Below, one piece after another: positions 37,097 to 45,120 of a DNA stretch of 64,000 nt (the first letter of the stretch is position 1; each line of letters opens with the position of its first letter). The position numbers and the translations under genes were made by a program. Origin of the DNA: Enterobacteriaceae bacterium RIT691. Its GTDB lineage: Bacteria > Pseudomonadota > Gammaproteobacteria > Enterobacterales > Enterobacteriaceae. The stretch lies in the NCBI GenBank assembly GCA_009668205.1, contig WJYM01000014.1, forward strand, positions 39,380-103,379. Direction: 5' to 3'. The notes under the pieces were generated by a model that saw only the letters and a program-made list of their open reading frames with translations, was not told the origin of the DNA and searched no databases.

Positions 37097-38308
37097 ATGG
37101 AATTCAGCTCGATGCTTTTGAACAATGCCCCTTTTCTTTCTGACGATCATAGCGCCTGCTCCGGGCAGGACGAACCGCACGAACGCTATTTTGGTGCCGT
37201 CAGCGCACCGATTATCCAGACCAGCCTGTTCGTACAAAAAAATTATCAGACCTACTGTGATGATATGCAGCATGAGGCGGAGCGCTTCATTTATTCGCGC
37301 GGTTTAAACCCGACGGTACAAATTGTGGAGCAGAAGCTGGCAAAGCTGGAACGCGGCGAAGCCTGCCGCTGCTTTGCCTCCGGTATGGGCGCCATCAGCG
37401 CCGTGCTGATGGCCAACCTTAACAGCCACGATCACATCATTCTGGTCAACAACGTGTACGGCCCGGCGATGGCGCTCATCAAGCAAATGGCGAGGAAATA
37501 TGAGGTGCAGTACGACGTCGTGCTCGACGGCACACCGGAAGCCATCGCCCACCACATTCGCCCTAACACCCGGCTTATCTATACCGAATCCCCCGGCACC
37601 ATGACCATGAACATTGTCGATCTCGCGGCTATCGCGACGCTGGCCAAAGAGCACGGCATTACGACCGTCATCGACAATACCTGGGCCACGCCGCTGTTCC
37701 AGAAACCGTTAACGCTGGGCTTTGATATCGTCATTCACTCCTGCACCAAATATCTGGGCGGCCACAGTGACCTGATTGCGGGGGCCGTCATTACCAGCCA
37801 TCAACGTATGGCCGAAATCCGCGATTTTTCTCATCAGCTGCTGGGCTCGGTACTGTCGCCTTTTGCCGCCTGGCTGCTGCTGCGTGGGTTGCGTACGCTC
37901 CCGGTGCGCATGCAGCGCCATCAGGAAAATGTCCTGCAGGTGATTGAGTACCTGAAAACCCTTCCGGAAGTGGAAAACATCCGCCATCCCTGCATGGCAG
38001 ACGTTCCGCAGCAGGCCATTATCCGCAAACAGATGAGCGGTTTTTCAGGGTTGTTCTCCTTTGAGATCCGCGACGGTCGTTTTGCCGATGTGAAACGCTT
38101 TATCGACAGCTGCCGGTTGTTCAAAGTGGGTTGCAGCTGGGGAGGCTATGAAAGCTTAATCATCTCGCCAAACCGGGGATACAACGAAGCCGCACTGGCA
38201 ACGGACAATATCGCCACAGGCCTGATCCGACTCTCGATTGGCCAGGAAAGCCCATCGCTGCTGATAGCCGACCTGGCGGGTGCGTTCGCCGCCCTGGCAA
38301 AACGCTGA
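37097..38308 (+). CDS. PLP-dependent trans-sulfuration enzyme (cystathionine lyase / gamma-lyase family)
   Basis: This 403-residue enzyme belongs to the Cys/Met metabolism family. Lys218 in HSCTKYLGGHSD should hold pyridoxal phosphate. RGLNPTVQIVEQKLAKLERG and FASGMGAISAVL form the cofactor phosphate region and TVIDNTWATP contains the pyridine-contacting Asp. The start ATG 37097 has AAGGA 8 bases upstream; an open frame extends further but has no such site. The exact reaction (cystathionine beta-lyase, methionine gamma-lyase or a Cys desulfhydrase) cannot be told by eye. It forms an operon with the antiporter gene 10 bp downstream. Confidence 0.85.
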   Translation: MEFSSMLLNNAPFLSDDHSACSGQDEPHERYFGAVSAPIIQTSLFVQKNYQTYCDDMQHEAERFIYSRGLNPTVQIVEQKLAKLERGEACRCFASGMGAISAVLMANLNSHDHIILVNNVYGPAMALIKQMARKYEVQYDVVLDGTPEAIAHHIRPNTRLIYTESPGTMTMNIVDLAAIATLAKEHGITTVIDNTWATPLFQKPLTLGFDIVIHSCTKYLGGHSDLIAGAVITSHQRMAEIRDFSHQLLGSVLSPFAAWLLLRGLRTLPVRMQRHQENVLQVIEYLKTLPEVENIRHPCMADVPQQAIIRKQMSGFSGLFSFEIRDGRFADVKRFIDSCRLFKVGCSWGGYESLIISPNRGYNEAALATDNIATGLIRLSIGQESPSLLIADLAGAFAALAKR

Positions 38309-38318
38309 GGAAACCGTC

Positions 38319-39767
38319 ATGGATGCACAGAGAAAACCGTCGTTTGCTTCAGCCATCGGACTGCTGGTCGCGATCTTCATTATCTTCGCGGTCGGCATTG
38401 GCCTGTTGAACTACCCGGTAGAGTTCACCTTAATCTGCATCACCATCGTCACCAGTATTTATGCTGGCTACTACGGCGGCAGCTGGAGTGCGGTGATGAA
38501 CGTGTTGGTAGGCAAAATCAAAGATGCCGTACCCGCCATTTTACTGCTGCTTTCTATTGGTATGCTGATCGGCAGTTGGATGGTCTCCGGGACTATCCCG
38601 CAGATGGTCTATTACGGGCTGGCGGTGATTAACCCGGCGTACCTCTATCTCACCGCCTTTCTGGTCACCGTCTGTATTTCCACCTTTACCGGCACCTCAT
38701 GGGGCACTGCGGGAACTATCGGGGTGGCCCTGATGGCCGTGGCCTCTGCCATGGAGGTGTCGTTGCCAATCACCGCCGGCGCGGTGATTTCCGGGGCCTA
38801 CTTCGGCGATAAGCTCTCTCCGCTTTCCGACACCACCAATATGGCCGCCATCGCCGCCGGAGCCGATTTGTATCAGAGCATTCGCAACATGCTCTATACC
38901 TCACTGCCCGCGTTTGTCCTTGCCTGCATCGGTTTTTACCTGCTGGGCAATCACCTGAGCGGAGGAAGCAGTGCGCAAATGGCGACGATTGCGGTGATGA
39001 AGTCCTCACTGTCATCCCTGTTCTGGCTCAATCCGCTACTCCTTTCCCCGGCGCTGTTGGTCTTTTACGGTGCCATTAAAAAGTGGGATTCCGTTATCGT
39101 GCTGGTCGCCTCTTCTCTGTTCGGTCTGCTGCTGTCCCTGGTGTTCCAAAACATTCCATTGGCCGATATGGTCAATGCTGTCATCAACGGCTTTAAATCA
39201 GAGATGCTGCCAGGCTTGCAGACGCTGACAATGGATGAGGCAACGGCGAAGAACATCAACGTGCTGCTTAACCGTGGCGGTATGTACTCGATGGTCGGGC
39301 CGATTGTGGTAATGCTGTGCGCGTTTGTGTTTGCCTCAGCGCTGGATGTTTCTGGTGCCCTTGCGGTTATCCTCGAGCGGCTGGTGAAGAAACTTAACAC
39401 CATCACCCGAACGCTCCTCGCCACCATGATCACCAGCTCGGTGTTGGTGGCCTGTACCGGCAACGCGGTGATCAGCTTCTTCATTGTCAAAAGTATGTAT
39501 GACCCCTGCTACAAGGAGAAAAAACTGCATATGGTGAACATGTCCCGGGCGATGGAATCCGGCGCCACGCTACTGGAAGGACTCTTCCCATGGACTATCT
39601 CAGGCATGTTTATGGCGAAAACGCTTGGCGTGGCAACGCTGGATTACGCGCCGTTTGTCCTGTTTAACCTTTGCTGTCTGCTGATGGCGGTGCTCTACGC
39701 CATTCTCCCACGCTGGACGAATTTCGGTACGCGCTTTGAAACGGCCGAAGCCCACTCACAGGCATAG
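38319..39767 (+). CDS. NhaC-family Na+/H+ antiporter-like transporter
   Basis: This 482-residue inner membrane protein has about 11-12 helices. Family features are GGSWSAVMNVLVGKIKDAVP, TGTSWGTAGTIGVALMAVAS and SGAYFGDKLSPLSDTTNMAA, the last a signature of the NhaC group. ATG 38319 follows GAGG of the overlapping ribosome site, 10 bp after the enzyme gene. NhaC-like proteins paired with amino acid enzymes often exchange substrates rather than only sodium for protons. Here a sulfur amino acid or its product is a reasonable guess from context. Confidence 0.85.
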   Translation: MDAQRKPSFASAIGLLVAIFIIFAVGIGLLNYPVEFTLICITIVTSIYAGYYGGSWSAVMNVLVGKIKDAVPAILLLLSIGMLIGSWMVSGTIPQMVYYGLAVINPAYLYLTAFLVTVCISTFTGTSWGTAGTIGVALMAVASAMEVSLPITAGAVISGAYFGDKLSPLSDTTNMAAIAAGADLYQSIRNMLYTSLPAFVLACIGFYLLGNHLSGGSSAQMATIAVMKSSLSSLFWLNPLLLSPALLVFYGAIKKWDSVIVLVASSLFGLLLSLVFQNIPLADMVNAVINGFKSEMLPGLQTLTMDEATAKNINVLLNRGGMYSMVGPIVVMLCAFVFASALDVSGALAVILERLVKKLNTITRTLLATMITSSVLVACTGNAVISFFIVKSMYDPCYKEKKLHMVNMSRAMESGATLLEGLFPWTISGMFMAKTLGVATLDYAPFVLFNLCCLLMAVLYAILPRWTNFGTRFETAEAHSQA

Positions 39768-39776
39768 CCGCAACCG

Positions 39777-39799
39777 CCGGGCAGCACAGGCCTGCCCGG
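39777..39799. terminator. Hairpin between convergent antiporter and SDR genes
   Basis: CCGGGCAG and CTGCCCGG pair across a 7-base loop, between the stop codons of two convergent genes. There is no T-run, so termination strength is uncertain. Confidence 0.45.
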
Positions 39800-39800
39800 C

Positions 39801-40592
39801 CTAATCCGTGGTGGCACCGGCCGTCATATTCACTGTCGTTGCCGTCATCATTCTTGCCCGCTCCGACACCAGGAAGCTGACGACCTCGGCCACTTCAGCC
39901 AGATCGGGTAATCGTTTGAGCATCGTGCTTTGCGCCGCGCCGCCCAGCCATTCATCCACCGTCACCCCCATCGCCTGCGCTTTGGGTCCGAAGATCTCCT
40001 GCACATACGATCCCGCCTGGACGGCATCGACAATGGCGTGAGAACGTACGCACAGAACGCGGATATTTCTTGGTCCCAGTTCACTGGCGAGCGCTTTGGT
40101 GAACGCTTCGATCCCGGCGCATCCCACAATGTGACCGGCATGACCCGCCATCGCCATTCGGGCCGCAGGCGCCACCACCGAGAGAATACAGCCGCTCCGT
40201 TCACCGCCCATATGCGGCGTCACCGCTTTCGCAATCGTGAATTGCGCGGTCAAAAACGGATCGAATCCTTGACGAAATTCGGCCAGCGTTAAGGTTTCAA
40301 TGTGCTTCCCTTGCTGATGCATAAATCCAGTGGCATTGACCACAATATCAATGCCGCCCGTTTGTCGGGCCAGGTTTGCCACCTGATTGAACGTGTCCTG
40401 TTCATCATGCACATCCACCACCACGGCCTCGGCTTTTCCCCCCACAGCACGCAGGTTTTCCACCAGCGAATCCAGTTTTTCCCGATGCCGTGCTGCCACA
40501 AAAATCTGTGCCCCTTCCTGCGCAAGACGATGGGCAACGCTACGACCAATGGCCCCGCTGCCGCCGAAAATTAACACCACGTTTTCTTTCAT
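39801..40592 (-). CDS. SDR-family oxidoreductase with altered active site
   Basis: This 263-residue Rossmann protein has a normal nucleotide-binding start, FGGSGAIGRSVAHRLAQEG (GxxxGxG type), and the structural VVNATG in place of NNAG. In the catalytic stretch the usual Y-x-x-x-K is replaced. The aligned residues in AGHAGHIVGCAGIEAFTKAL are His and Cys, while the Ser region reads SVVAPAAR. The fold is probably intact, but ordinary dehydrogenase chemistry is doubtful. The protein may bind NAD(P) for another purpose. It is convergent with the antiporter operon and has its own promoter region of about 190 bp. Confidence 0.85.
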   Translation of the reverse strand: MKENVVLIFGGSGAIGRSVAHRLAQEGAQIFVAARHREKLDSLVENLRAVGGKAEAVVVDVHDEQDTFNQVANLARQTGGIDIVVNATGFMHQQGKHIETLTLAEFRQGFDPFLTAQFTIAKAVTPHMGGERSGCILSVVAPAARMAMAGHAGHIVGCAGIEAFTKALASELGPRNIRVLCVRSHAIVDAVQAGSYVQEIFGPKAQAMGVTVDEWLGGAAQSTMLKRLPDLAEVAEVVSFLVSERARMMTATTVNMTAGATTD

Positions 40593-40782
40593 CTTCTGAG
40601 CCTCTCTTGATGGGCTGACTTAGCCCCACAAAGTATGGGCAATCTTCAACAGCCTGCAAACTGACCGGGCTATCGCATTGATTTTCATTTATCCGCGCCG
40701 GTACCACGATCCTTAACGCTCGACTAAGATTTGAATTAACCCTTTCTTTTCATTCCGCAGTGATGCGGCCGGAAGCACTTTT

Positions 40783-41649
40783 ATGCTGGACAATAAAATC
40801 GCGGCGCTGCGGCAGAAGCTGTGGAAAAAACATCTTCCGTTGTTAACCCGGCAGGATGCACGGTCGGGCAATCCCTACCACTATTATTCGGTGCACTTTC
40901 TCGATATTCATCACCACCGCTATCAGCTGGTCGACAAACTGGACGCTGACGTGTTAATCGCCCGCTGGGATGATGACACCCATCGCTATCAGCATGAACA
41001 ACGCATTTCGCTGGCTGAACTGGATGAAATGCAGGCGGAAATCATCCATCACCGTAAATTTGGCCCGGTAAATTTTAATGGCATCCTCAGTTTTACCCTG
41101 AGCTATTACACTCGTCTGAAGTATGTCAGCACCCTGTTTAACCGTGGCAAAGGCCGGGTAGTCTCGATGTTTTTCGCCAATAAAGAGCTGAAGAGTCGGG
41201 ATCGTATTTCGCTGTTGAATCTGCTGGTGAACGAATATATTCAGCAACGCCCCTCAAAACCCAACCCCGGCGTCACCATCAATGAAGTGACCGAAATGCT
41301 GTATGGCATCCTCTGGTATAAGCACATTCGCAACGAAGAGTTTCATCGCAAGATAACGCTGCTCATGAAATCGCTGGTCGTGACTCACGATCTGGAGCAA
41401 AAGGACGATCGTTACTTTGTGCAGCCCAAATCGGTTGCCACCATTGTGGAATACGAAAAGGAGGAGCGTCGCGTTGAACAACAAATGAAAATTCAGCGCA
41501 ATATTGTACGCCTGACGCTGGTGATCAGCGCCGCAACGTTATTGATAACCCTTGCCCTGCTGGCATTGGCGGGGGTGGTTGATCTGCATAAAATCTGGAA
41601 TTTCATCATCAATCTGAAGCCGCTGCGTGTCCTGTTGAAGCTGGTTTAA
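40783..41649 (+). CDS. Hypothetical tail-anchored protein (288 residues)
   Basis: I do not recognise this family. The first 230 residues are soluble, charged and rich in His and Arg (HYYSVHFLDIHHHRYQLVDK). A segment near 175-215 resembles a winged helix (MLYGILWYKHIRNEEFHRKI, then LLMKSLVVTHDLEQKDDRYF). A coiled stretch EYEKEERRVEQQMK leads to one membrane helix, LTLVISAATLLITLALLALA, near residue 246, and a short basic tail. It stands alone between the divergent SDR gene and yjdI, with a hairpin just after its stop. Confidence 0.65.
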   Translation: MLDNKIAALRQKLWKKHLPLLTRQDARSGNPYHYYSVHFLDIHHHRYQLVDKLDADVLIARWDDDTHRYQHEQRISLAELDEMQAEIIHHRKFGPVNFNGILSFTLSYYTRLKYVSTLFNRGKGRVVSMFFANKELKSRDRISLLNLLVNEYIQQRPSKPNPGVTINEVTEMLYGILWYKHIRNEEFHRKITLLMKSLVVTHDLEQKDDRYFVQPKSVATIVEYEKEERRVEQQMKIQRNIVRLTLVISAATLLITLALLALAGVVDLHKIWNFIINLKPLRVLLKLV

Positions 41650-41657
41650 GCGCTTCT

Positions 41658-41687
41658 GCGGGGATAGCGTCATTCCCCTATCCCCGC
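41658..41687 (+). terminator. Hairpin after the 288-residue gene
   Basis: GCGGGGATAG pairs perfectly with CTATCCCCGC across a 10-base loop, 9 bp after the stop. No T-run follows. Confidence 0.45.
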
Positions 41688-41744
41688 CCCGTTCGCAGGT
41701 CTATGCTTAGGTTTGCCATTCATAGCAAAAACAGAGGCAATGTC

Positions 41745-41975
41745 GTGGACAAAGAACTGATCGAAGCAGGTTTCCGGCTGTACAGCGGCGAGAAAATCGA
41801 CGTCTATTTCAATACCGCAATTTGTCAGCATTCAGGCAATTGCGTGCGGGGAAGCGCCCAGCTTTTTAATCTCAAACGTAAACCCTGGATTGTGCCTGAC
41901 AACGTGGATCCGCAGACCGTGCAAAAGGTGATCGACACCTGTCCAAGCGGGGCGCTGAAATATCGACTGAAGTAA
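41745..41975 (+). CDS. yjdI: Iron-sulfur-type small protein YjdI
   Basis: From GTG 41745 (AGAGG 7 bases upstream) this gives 76 residues, the length of E. coli YjdI. The sequence VYFNTAICQHSGNCVRG, LFNLKRKPWI and VIDTCPSGALKY is that of the YjdI 'mono-cluster' family, with Cys27, Cys33 and Cys66 as likely cluster ligands. The ATG at 41703 gives a longer frame without a ribosome site. It is followed 39 bp later by yjdJ, its usual partner. Confidence 0.88.
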   Translation: MDKELIEAGFRLYSGEKIDVYFNTAICQHSGNCVRGSAQLFNLKRKPWIVPDNVDPQTVQKVIDTCPSGALKYRLK

Positions 41976-42014
41976 TCCGGGCAAGATATCGCGAGTCAAC
42001 GCAGTGGAGGAAGG

Positions 42015-42287
42015 ATGGATATTCAGGAAGGTAACACCCGTTTTTACGTCAACGATGCAGAGGGACACCAGTTGGCTGAAATCGTTTTTGTGCCAACGGG
42101 GGAACATTTGACCATCATCGAACATACGGAGGTGGACGAAAGCCTTAAAGGTCAGGGGGTGGGCAAACAGCTGGTTGCCAAAGTGGTTGAGCGCATGCGA
42201 CGTGAACATCGCAAAATTATACCGCTATGCCCCTTTGCCAAACATGAATTTGATACCACACCTGAATACGCTGACATCCGTGCGTAA
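42015..42287 (+). CDS. yjdJ: GNAT-like acetyltransferase YjdJ
   Basis: At 90 residues this small single-domain member of the YjdJ/NATD1 group has the acetyl-CoA loop as [19 protein letters not shown] and the conserved end [17 protein letters not shown] lies before the start. It shares its operon with yjdI, the same pairing as in E. coli, though there the pair lies elsewhere on the chromosome. The substrate is unknown. Confidence 0.88.
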   Translation: MDIQEGNTRFYVNDAEGHQLAEIVFVPTGEHLTIIEHTEVDESLKGQGVGKQLVAKVVERMRREHRKIIPLCPFAKHEFDTTPEYADIRA

Positions 42288-42296
42288 AGGAAAAAA

Positions 42297-42321
42297 GCCG
42301 GGAAGGTTATCCCTTCCCGGC
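42297..42321 (-). terminator. Terminator shared by yqaE and yjdJ
   Basis: GCCGGGAAGG and CCTTCCCGGC form a perfect 10-bp stem with a 5-base loop. On the minus strand it is followed by TTTTTT, making a strong rho-independent terminator for yqaE. It also follows yjdJ on the other strand. Confidence 0.8.
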
Positions 42322-42329
42322 GTTCTCTA

Positions 42330-42488
42330 TTAATCGCGCGTCTGAATCCAAAAAGCGTGGATCAGGCCCGGAATATACCCAAGCAGCGTTAACACGATAT
42401 TAATAATAAATGCCCAGCCAAACCCTTTACCCAGCAGTACGCCAAGCGGTGGGATCAGAATGGTAAAAACGATACGCCAAAAACCCAT
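42330..42488 (-). CDS. yqaE: Small membrane protein YqaE (Pmp3/UPF0057 family)
   Basis: This 52-residue protein has two membrane spans: MGFWRIVFTILIPPLGVLLG and FIINIVLTLLGYIPGLIHAF. The P-P-x-G-V motif and G-Y-I-P-G-x-I-H-A are signatures of the stress-induced Pmp3 family. Sequence and length match the remembered E. coli YqaE closely. GGAG lies 6 bases before the ATG. The family is linked to membrane stress, often under envelope-stress or salt control. Confidence 0.93.
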   Translation of the reverse strand: MGFWRIVFTILIPPLGVLLGKGFGWAFIINIVLTLLGYIPGLIHAFWIQTRD

Positions 42489-42656
42489 ATAAACTCCAGG
42501 AGTTCAGTCAGTGTTGACAAGAGAATGCTCTCAATGCAGCGTCATTGTCACCTGTCTGGCCCGTTGCGCCCATCGGGTTTACCCTCTTTTACCTTCCAGG
42601 CGCTGCAGCCCAACAGCTAACACGATAATGATGAGAGAGGCCTCACCGGATCATCC

Positions 42657-43058
42657 TCAGATGAGGAAGTCGTCCAGCGTTTTCCCTTCCGCTAACGCTT
42701 TCGCAATTGGCTTTGGCGTACGCCCCTGACCGGTCCAGGTTTTCTTTTCACCGGTGACATCAGTGAAGTGGTATTTCGCCGGACGTGCAGCGCGTTTTTT
42801 ACCGCTGCTCTGATCGGGCATTGCCTCATTCAGCAATTCCATCGGTGAAATACCATCGGCCTGCATCATTTCCAGCCAGGTATTTATTTTCTCTAACTTT
42901 TCAGCCTGATTCTCACGCTGAGCCGCTTCTTCATTACGTCTTTCTTCTGTCACAATCCGGAATTTTTCCAACATCTCTTCCAGAACCTCGGTAGAGAATT
43001 CGCGAGACATGGCGCGGAGGCTTCGAATGTTATTAAGCTTCTGTAACATAAAAGACAT
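42657..43058 (-). CDS. stpA: Nucleoid protein StpA (H-NS paralogue)
   Basis: This 133-residue DNA- and RNA-binding protein has an N-terminal oligomerisation helix (LNNIRSLRAMSREFSTEVLE), a linker rich in Glu and Gln, and the C-terminal DNA-binding loop TWTGQGRTPKPI that reads AT-rich minor grooves. LAEGKTLDDFLI matches StpA rather than H-NS, as does position near alaE and ygaC. It probably silences AT-rich transferred regions such as those near the cdi locus. Confidence 0.92.
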   Translation of the reverse strand: MSFMLQKLNNIRSLRAMSREFSTEVLEEMLEKFRIVTEERRNEEAAQRENQAEKLEKINTWLEMMQADGISPMELLNEAMPDQSSGKKRAARPAKYHFTDVTGEKKTWTGQGRTPKPIAKALAEGKTLDDFLI

Positions 43059-43069
43059 ATATAATCTAA

Positions 43070-43736
43070 ATTCCTATCAACTGAATAAAAATGGTACGGC
43101 AAACATGATTGCATTATACAGAGGGATGATTTTGTACTATTCAGAACGATTACGAAATCACTTTTGGTGCTAAAAAAACATATTTACCGAAAATGACAAA
43201 TCATCACGCAATATATACAGGGAGGGATTATTTATAATTAAATTAATACCCCACTGCGACCACTCTCTTTGTAGACAGAAACAGAACGCGAGTGTTTGGA
43301 GGGACACGGTCCCCTGTTGGCAGCTCTGCCGACACAAGTGATGCAGGCCGATAAGCCCGGAATAGAGAGCCAGACCGTCAAAAAGAGAAACATACCACTA
43401 CAGCCCATAAAAGCAGCGATTATCACTAAATTAGAGACGCATCACAATTTGACCTGATGCTTTGTTCTGAAGGTGACACTCGTGGCGGAACTCCCGCGCC
43501 ACCATAAAGACATAACATCATGATTTAAAACACAATAAACACCTAAAACAACAAAAATAGCGCCTGGCATTCAAAATACCATTTCATGGAGTATTTTATG
43601 GACAAAAGGCGATTAAATAAAAATTTTACACTAGTTGTTACTTTTAATGCAGATAGATACTCTATGCATGAAAACAGAGCCAACGCATTGCTCTACAAAA
43701 ACACGCTAAAGTCCCTTTTTTCCAAGGAGCATACCA
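43070..43736. other. Long intergenic region between stpA and alaE
   Basis: About 670 bp, AT-rich in the parts near both genes. E. coli carries ygaV and ygaP in this neighbourhood; neither is here. A 79-codon frame starts at ATG 43598 with a good GGAG, but it runs 89 bp into alaE in another frame and resembles nothing known. A hydrophobic minus-strand frame at 43238-43426 has no ribosome site. I see no supported gene. Confidence 0.5.
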
Positions 43737-44174
43737 ATGTTCTCTGCGCAGTCACGCCTGCGTCATGCGGTAGCAGACACTTTTGCCATGGTGGTCTACT
43801 GTTCCGTCGTGAACATGTTGATTGAAATATTTCTCTCCGGTATGAGCTTTGAGCAGTCACTTTCATCGCGTCTGGTGGCTATCCCGGTCAACATTTTAAT
43901 CGCCTGGCCGTACGGTTTTTACCGCGACTGGATGATGCGCTATGCCCGTCGTTTGAGCCCGGCAAAATGGATGAAAAACCTGGCCGATGTGCTGGCCTAT
44001 GTCACGTTTCAATCGCCGGTGTATGTGGTTATCCTGCTGTCGGTGGGCGCAGACTGGCATCAGATTGCCGCTGCGGTCAGCTCGAATATCGTGGTGTCCA
44101 TGGTGATGGGTGCGGCCTACGGTTACTTCCTGGATTACTGTCGCCGTCTGTTCCGCGTTAGCCAGTACGCCTGA
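43737..44174 (+). CDS. alaE: L-alanine exporter AlaE
   Basis: This 145-residue inner membrane protein has four helices. The pattern [40 protein letters not shown] and [20 protein letters not shown] matches E. coli AlaE (YgaW, 149 residues). AlaE exports excess L-alanine using the proton gradient. AAGGAG lies 8 bases before the ATG. The gene stands alone between stpA and ygaC, as in E. coli, where Lrp controls it. Confidence 0.93.
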   Translation: MFSAQSRLRHAVADTFAMVVYCSVVNMLIEIFLSGMSFEQSLSSRLVAIPVNILIAWPYGFYRDWMMRYARRLSPAKWMKNLADVLAYVTFQSPVYVVILLSVGADWHQIAAAVSSNIVVSMVMGAAYGYFLDYCRRLFRVSQYA

Positions 44175-44223
44175 ACCTGGCCACCGTTGTCCTGATACGA
44201 CTGGCTCCGTGCCAGTCGTTCGC

Positions 44224-44568
44224 TTACTGCCCTTCCCCAAATAACCCATTAAGAAAACGCTCAAGCGCTACCCTTGAACTGAATCCGTGCGGTATTCCAT
44301 AATGTTCCTGCGCATCGCCGCCCAAATAAAGCGGAAACTGTTGATAATGGTCGCAGGTTTTAATCTCAGAAGCCGGATCCGCCAGCAAATTGCTGCGCTC
44401 TTTGAGGGCCGGATGAATGATAAGCGCCGTTCTGCCCATCCTTGCTTCGCGATTCACATAGACATAATTCTCACCACGACGATAGCCGTAAATTTTCTGC
44501 GTCACTTCGTCCATCGTGAATCCGACTTTTTCAAGAACGCGCGCCACCTCATCAGGTCGTAAATACAT
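44224..44568 (-). CDS. ygaC: YgaC, DUF2002 family
   Basis: At 114 residues this matches E. coli YgaC along its length: [40 protein letters not shown] and the end [20 protein letters not shown]. It is a small cytoplasmic protein of unknown function and DUF2002 fold. It is divergent from ygaM, with about 160 bp between them, as in E. coli. Confidence 0.92.
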   Translation of the reverse strand: MYLRPDEVARVLEKVGFTMDEVTQKIYGYRRGENYVYVNREARMGRTALIIHPALKERSNLLADPASEIKTCDHYQQFPLYLGGDAQEHYGIPHGFSSRVALERFLNGLFGEGQ

Positions 44569-44728
44569 AATCTTTCCTCGTTATCCTCTACAGCCCCGCC
44601 ACCTTACAGTATTCAGCAATAGCATCGCTTTCAGAAAAATCCATAAACGGCCCAATAAGGCGTGATTCATCTCAGAGGAATAAAAATTGGCCTAAACTTA
44701 GTTTCACCGTCAATGAAGGGAGGATCCC

Positions 44729-45055
44729 ATGTTTAATCGACCGAATCGTAACGATGTAGACGATGGCATTCAGGATATTCAGAACGATGTGAACCAACTG
44801 GCCGACTCGCTTGAAGAAGTGCTGAAATCCTGGGGTAGCGATGCCAAAGATGAAGCCGAGGCCGCTCAGCGTAAGGCCAAATCTCTGCTGCGCGAAACCC
44901 GCGCCAGAATGCAGGGCCGCACCCGTGTCCATCAGGCCGCGCGTGATGCGGCGGGCTGTGCAGATACCTTTGTACGGGATAAACCGTGGCAAAGCGTGGG
45001 CGCCGCGGCAGCGGTCGGCATCTTTATTGGCGCATTGCTGAGTTTGCGTCGATAA
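44729..45055 (+). CDS. ygaM: YgaM, DUF883 inner membrane protein
   Basis: This 108-residue protein has a long amphipathic helical part (DDGIQDIQNDVNQLADSLEE) and the C-terminal helix PWQSVGAAAAVGIFIGALLS typical of ElaB/YgaM/YqjD. These proteins anchor in the inner membrane by the C-terminus and bind ribosomes in stationary phase. GGAGG precedes the ATG. Confidence 0.9.
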   Translation: MFNRPNRNDVDDGIQDIQNDVNQLADSLEEVLKSWGSDAKDEAEAAQRKAKSLLRETRARMQGRTRVHQAARDAAGCADTFVRDKPWQSVGAAAAVGIFIGALLSLRR

Positions 45056-45088
45056 TTTAAGCGTAATGCTGATAATAAATACGCGTCC

Positions 45089-45120
45089 GCCCCGACAGGC
45101 TTCTGGTTTGTCGGGGCTTT
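45089..45120 (+). terminator. ygaM terminator
   Basis: GCCCCGACA and TGTCGGGGC form a 9-bp stem followed by TTTTATTT. It also lies directly against the end of the convergent MocR-type gene. Confidence 0.8.

Noticed and set aside
43598..43825. 79-codon frame with good ribosome site before alaE
   Set aside because: It runs 89 bp into alaE in another frame, has no similarity I can recall, and alaE has its own strong site.
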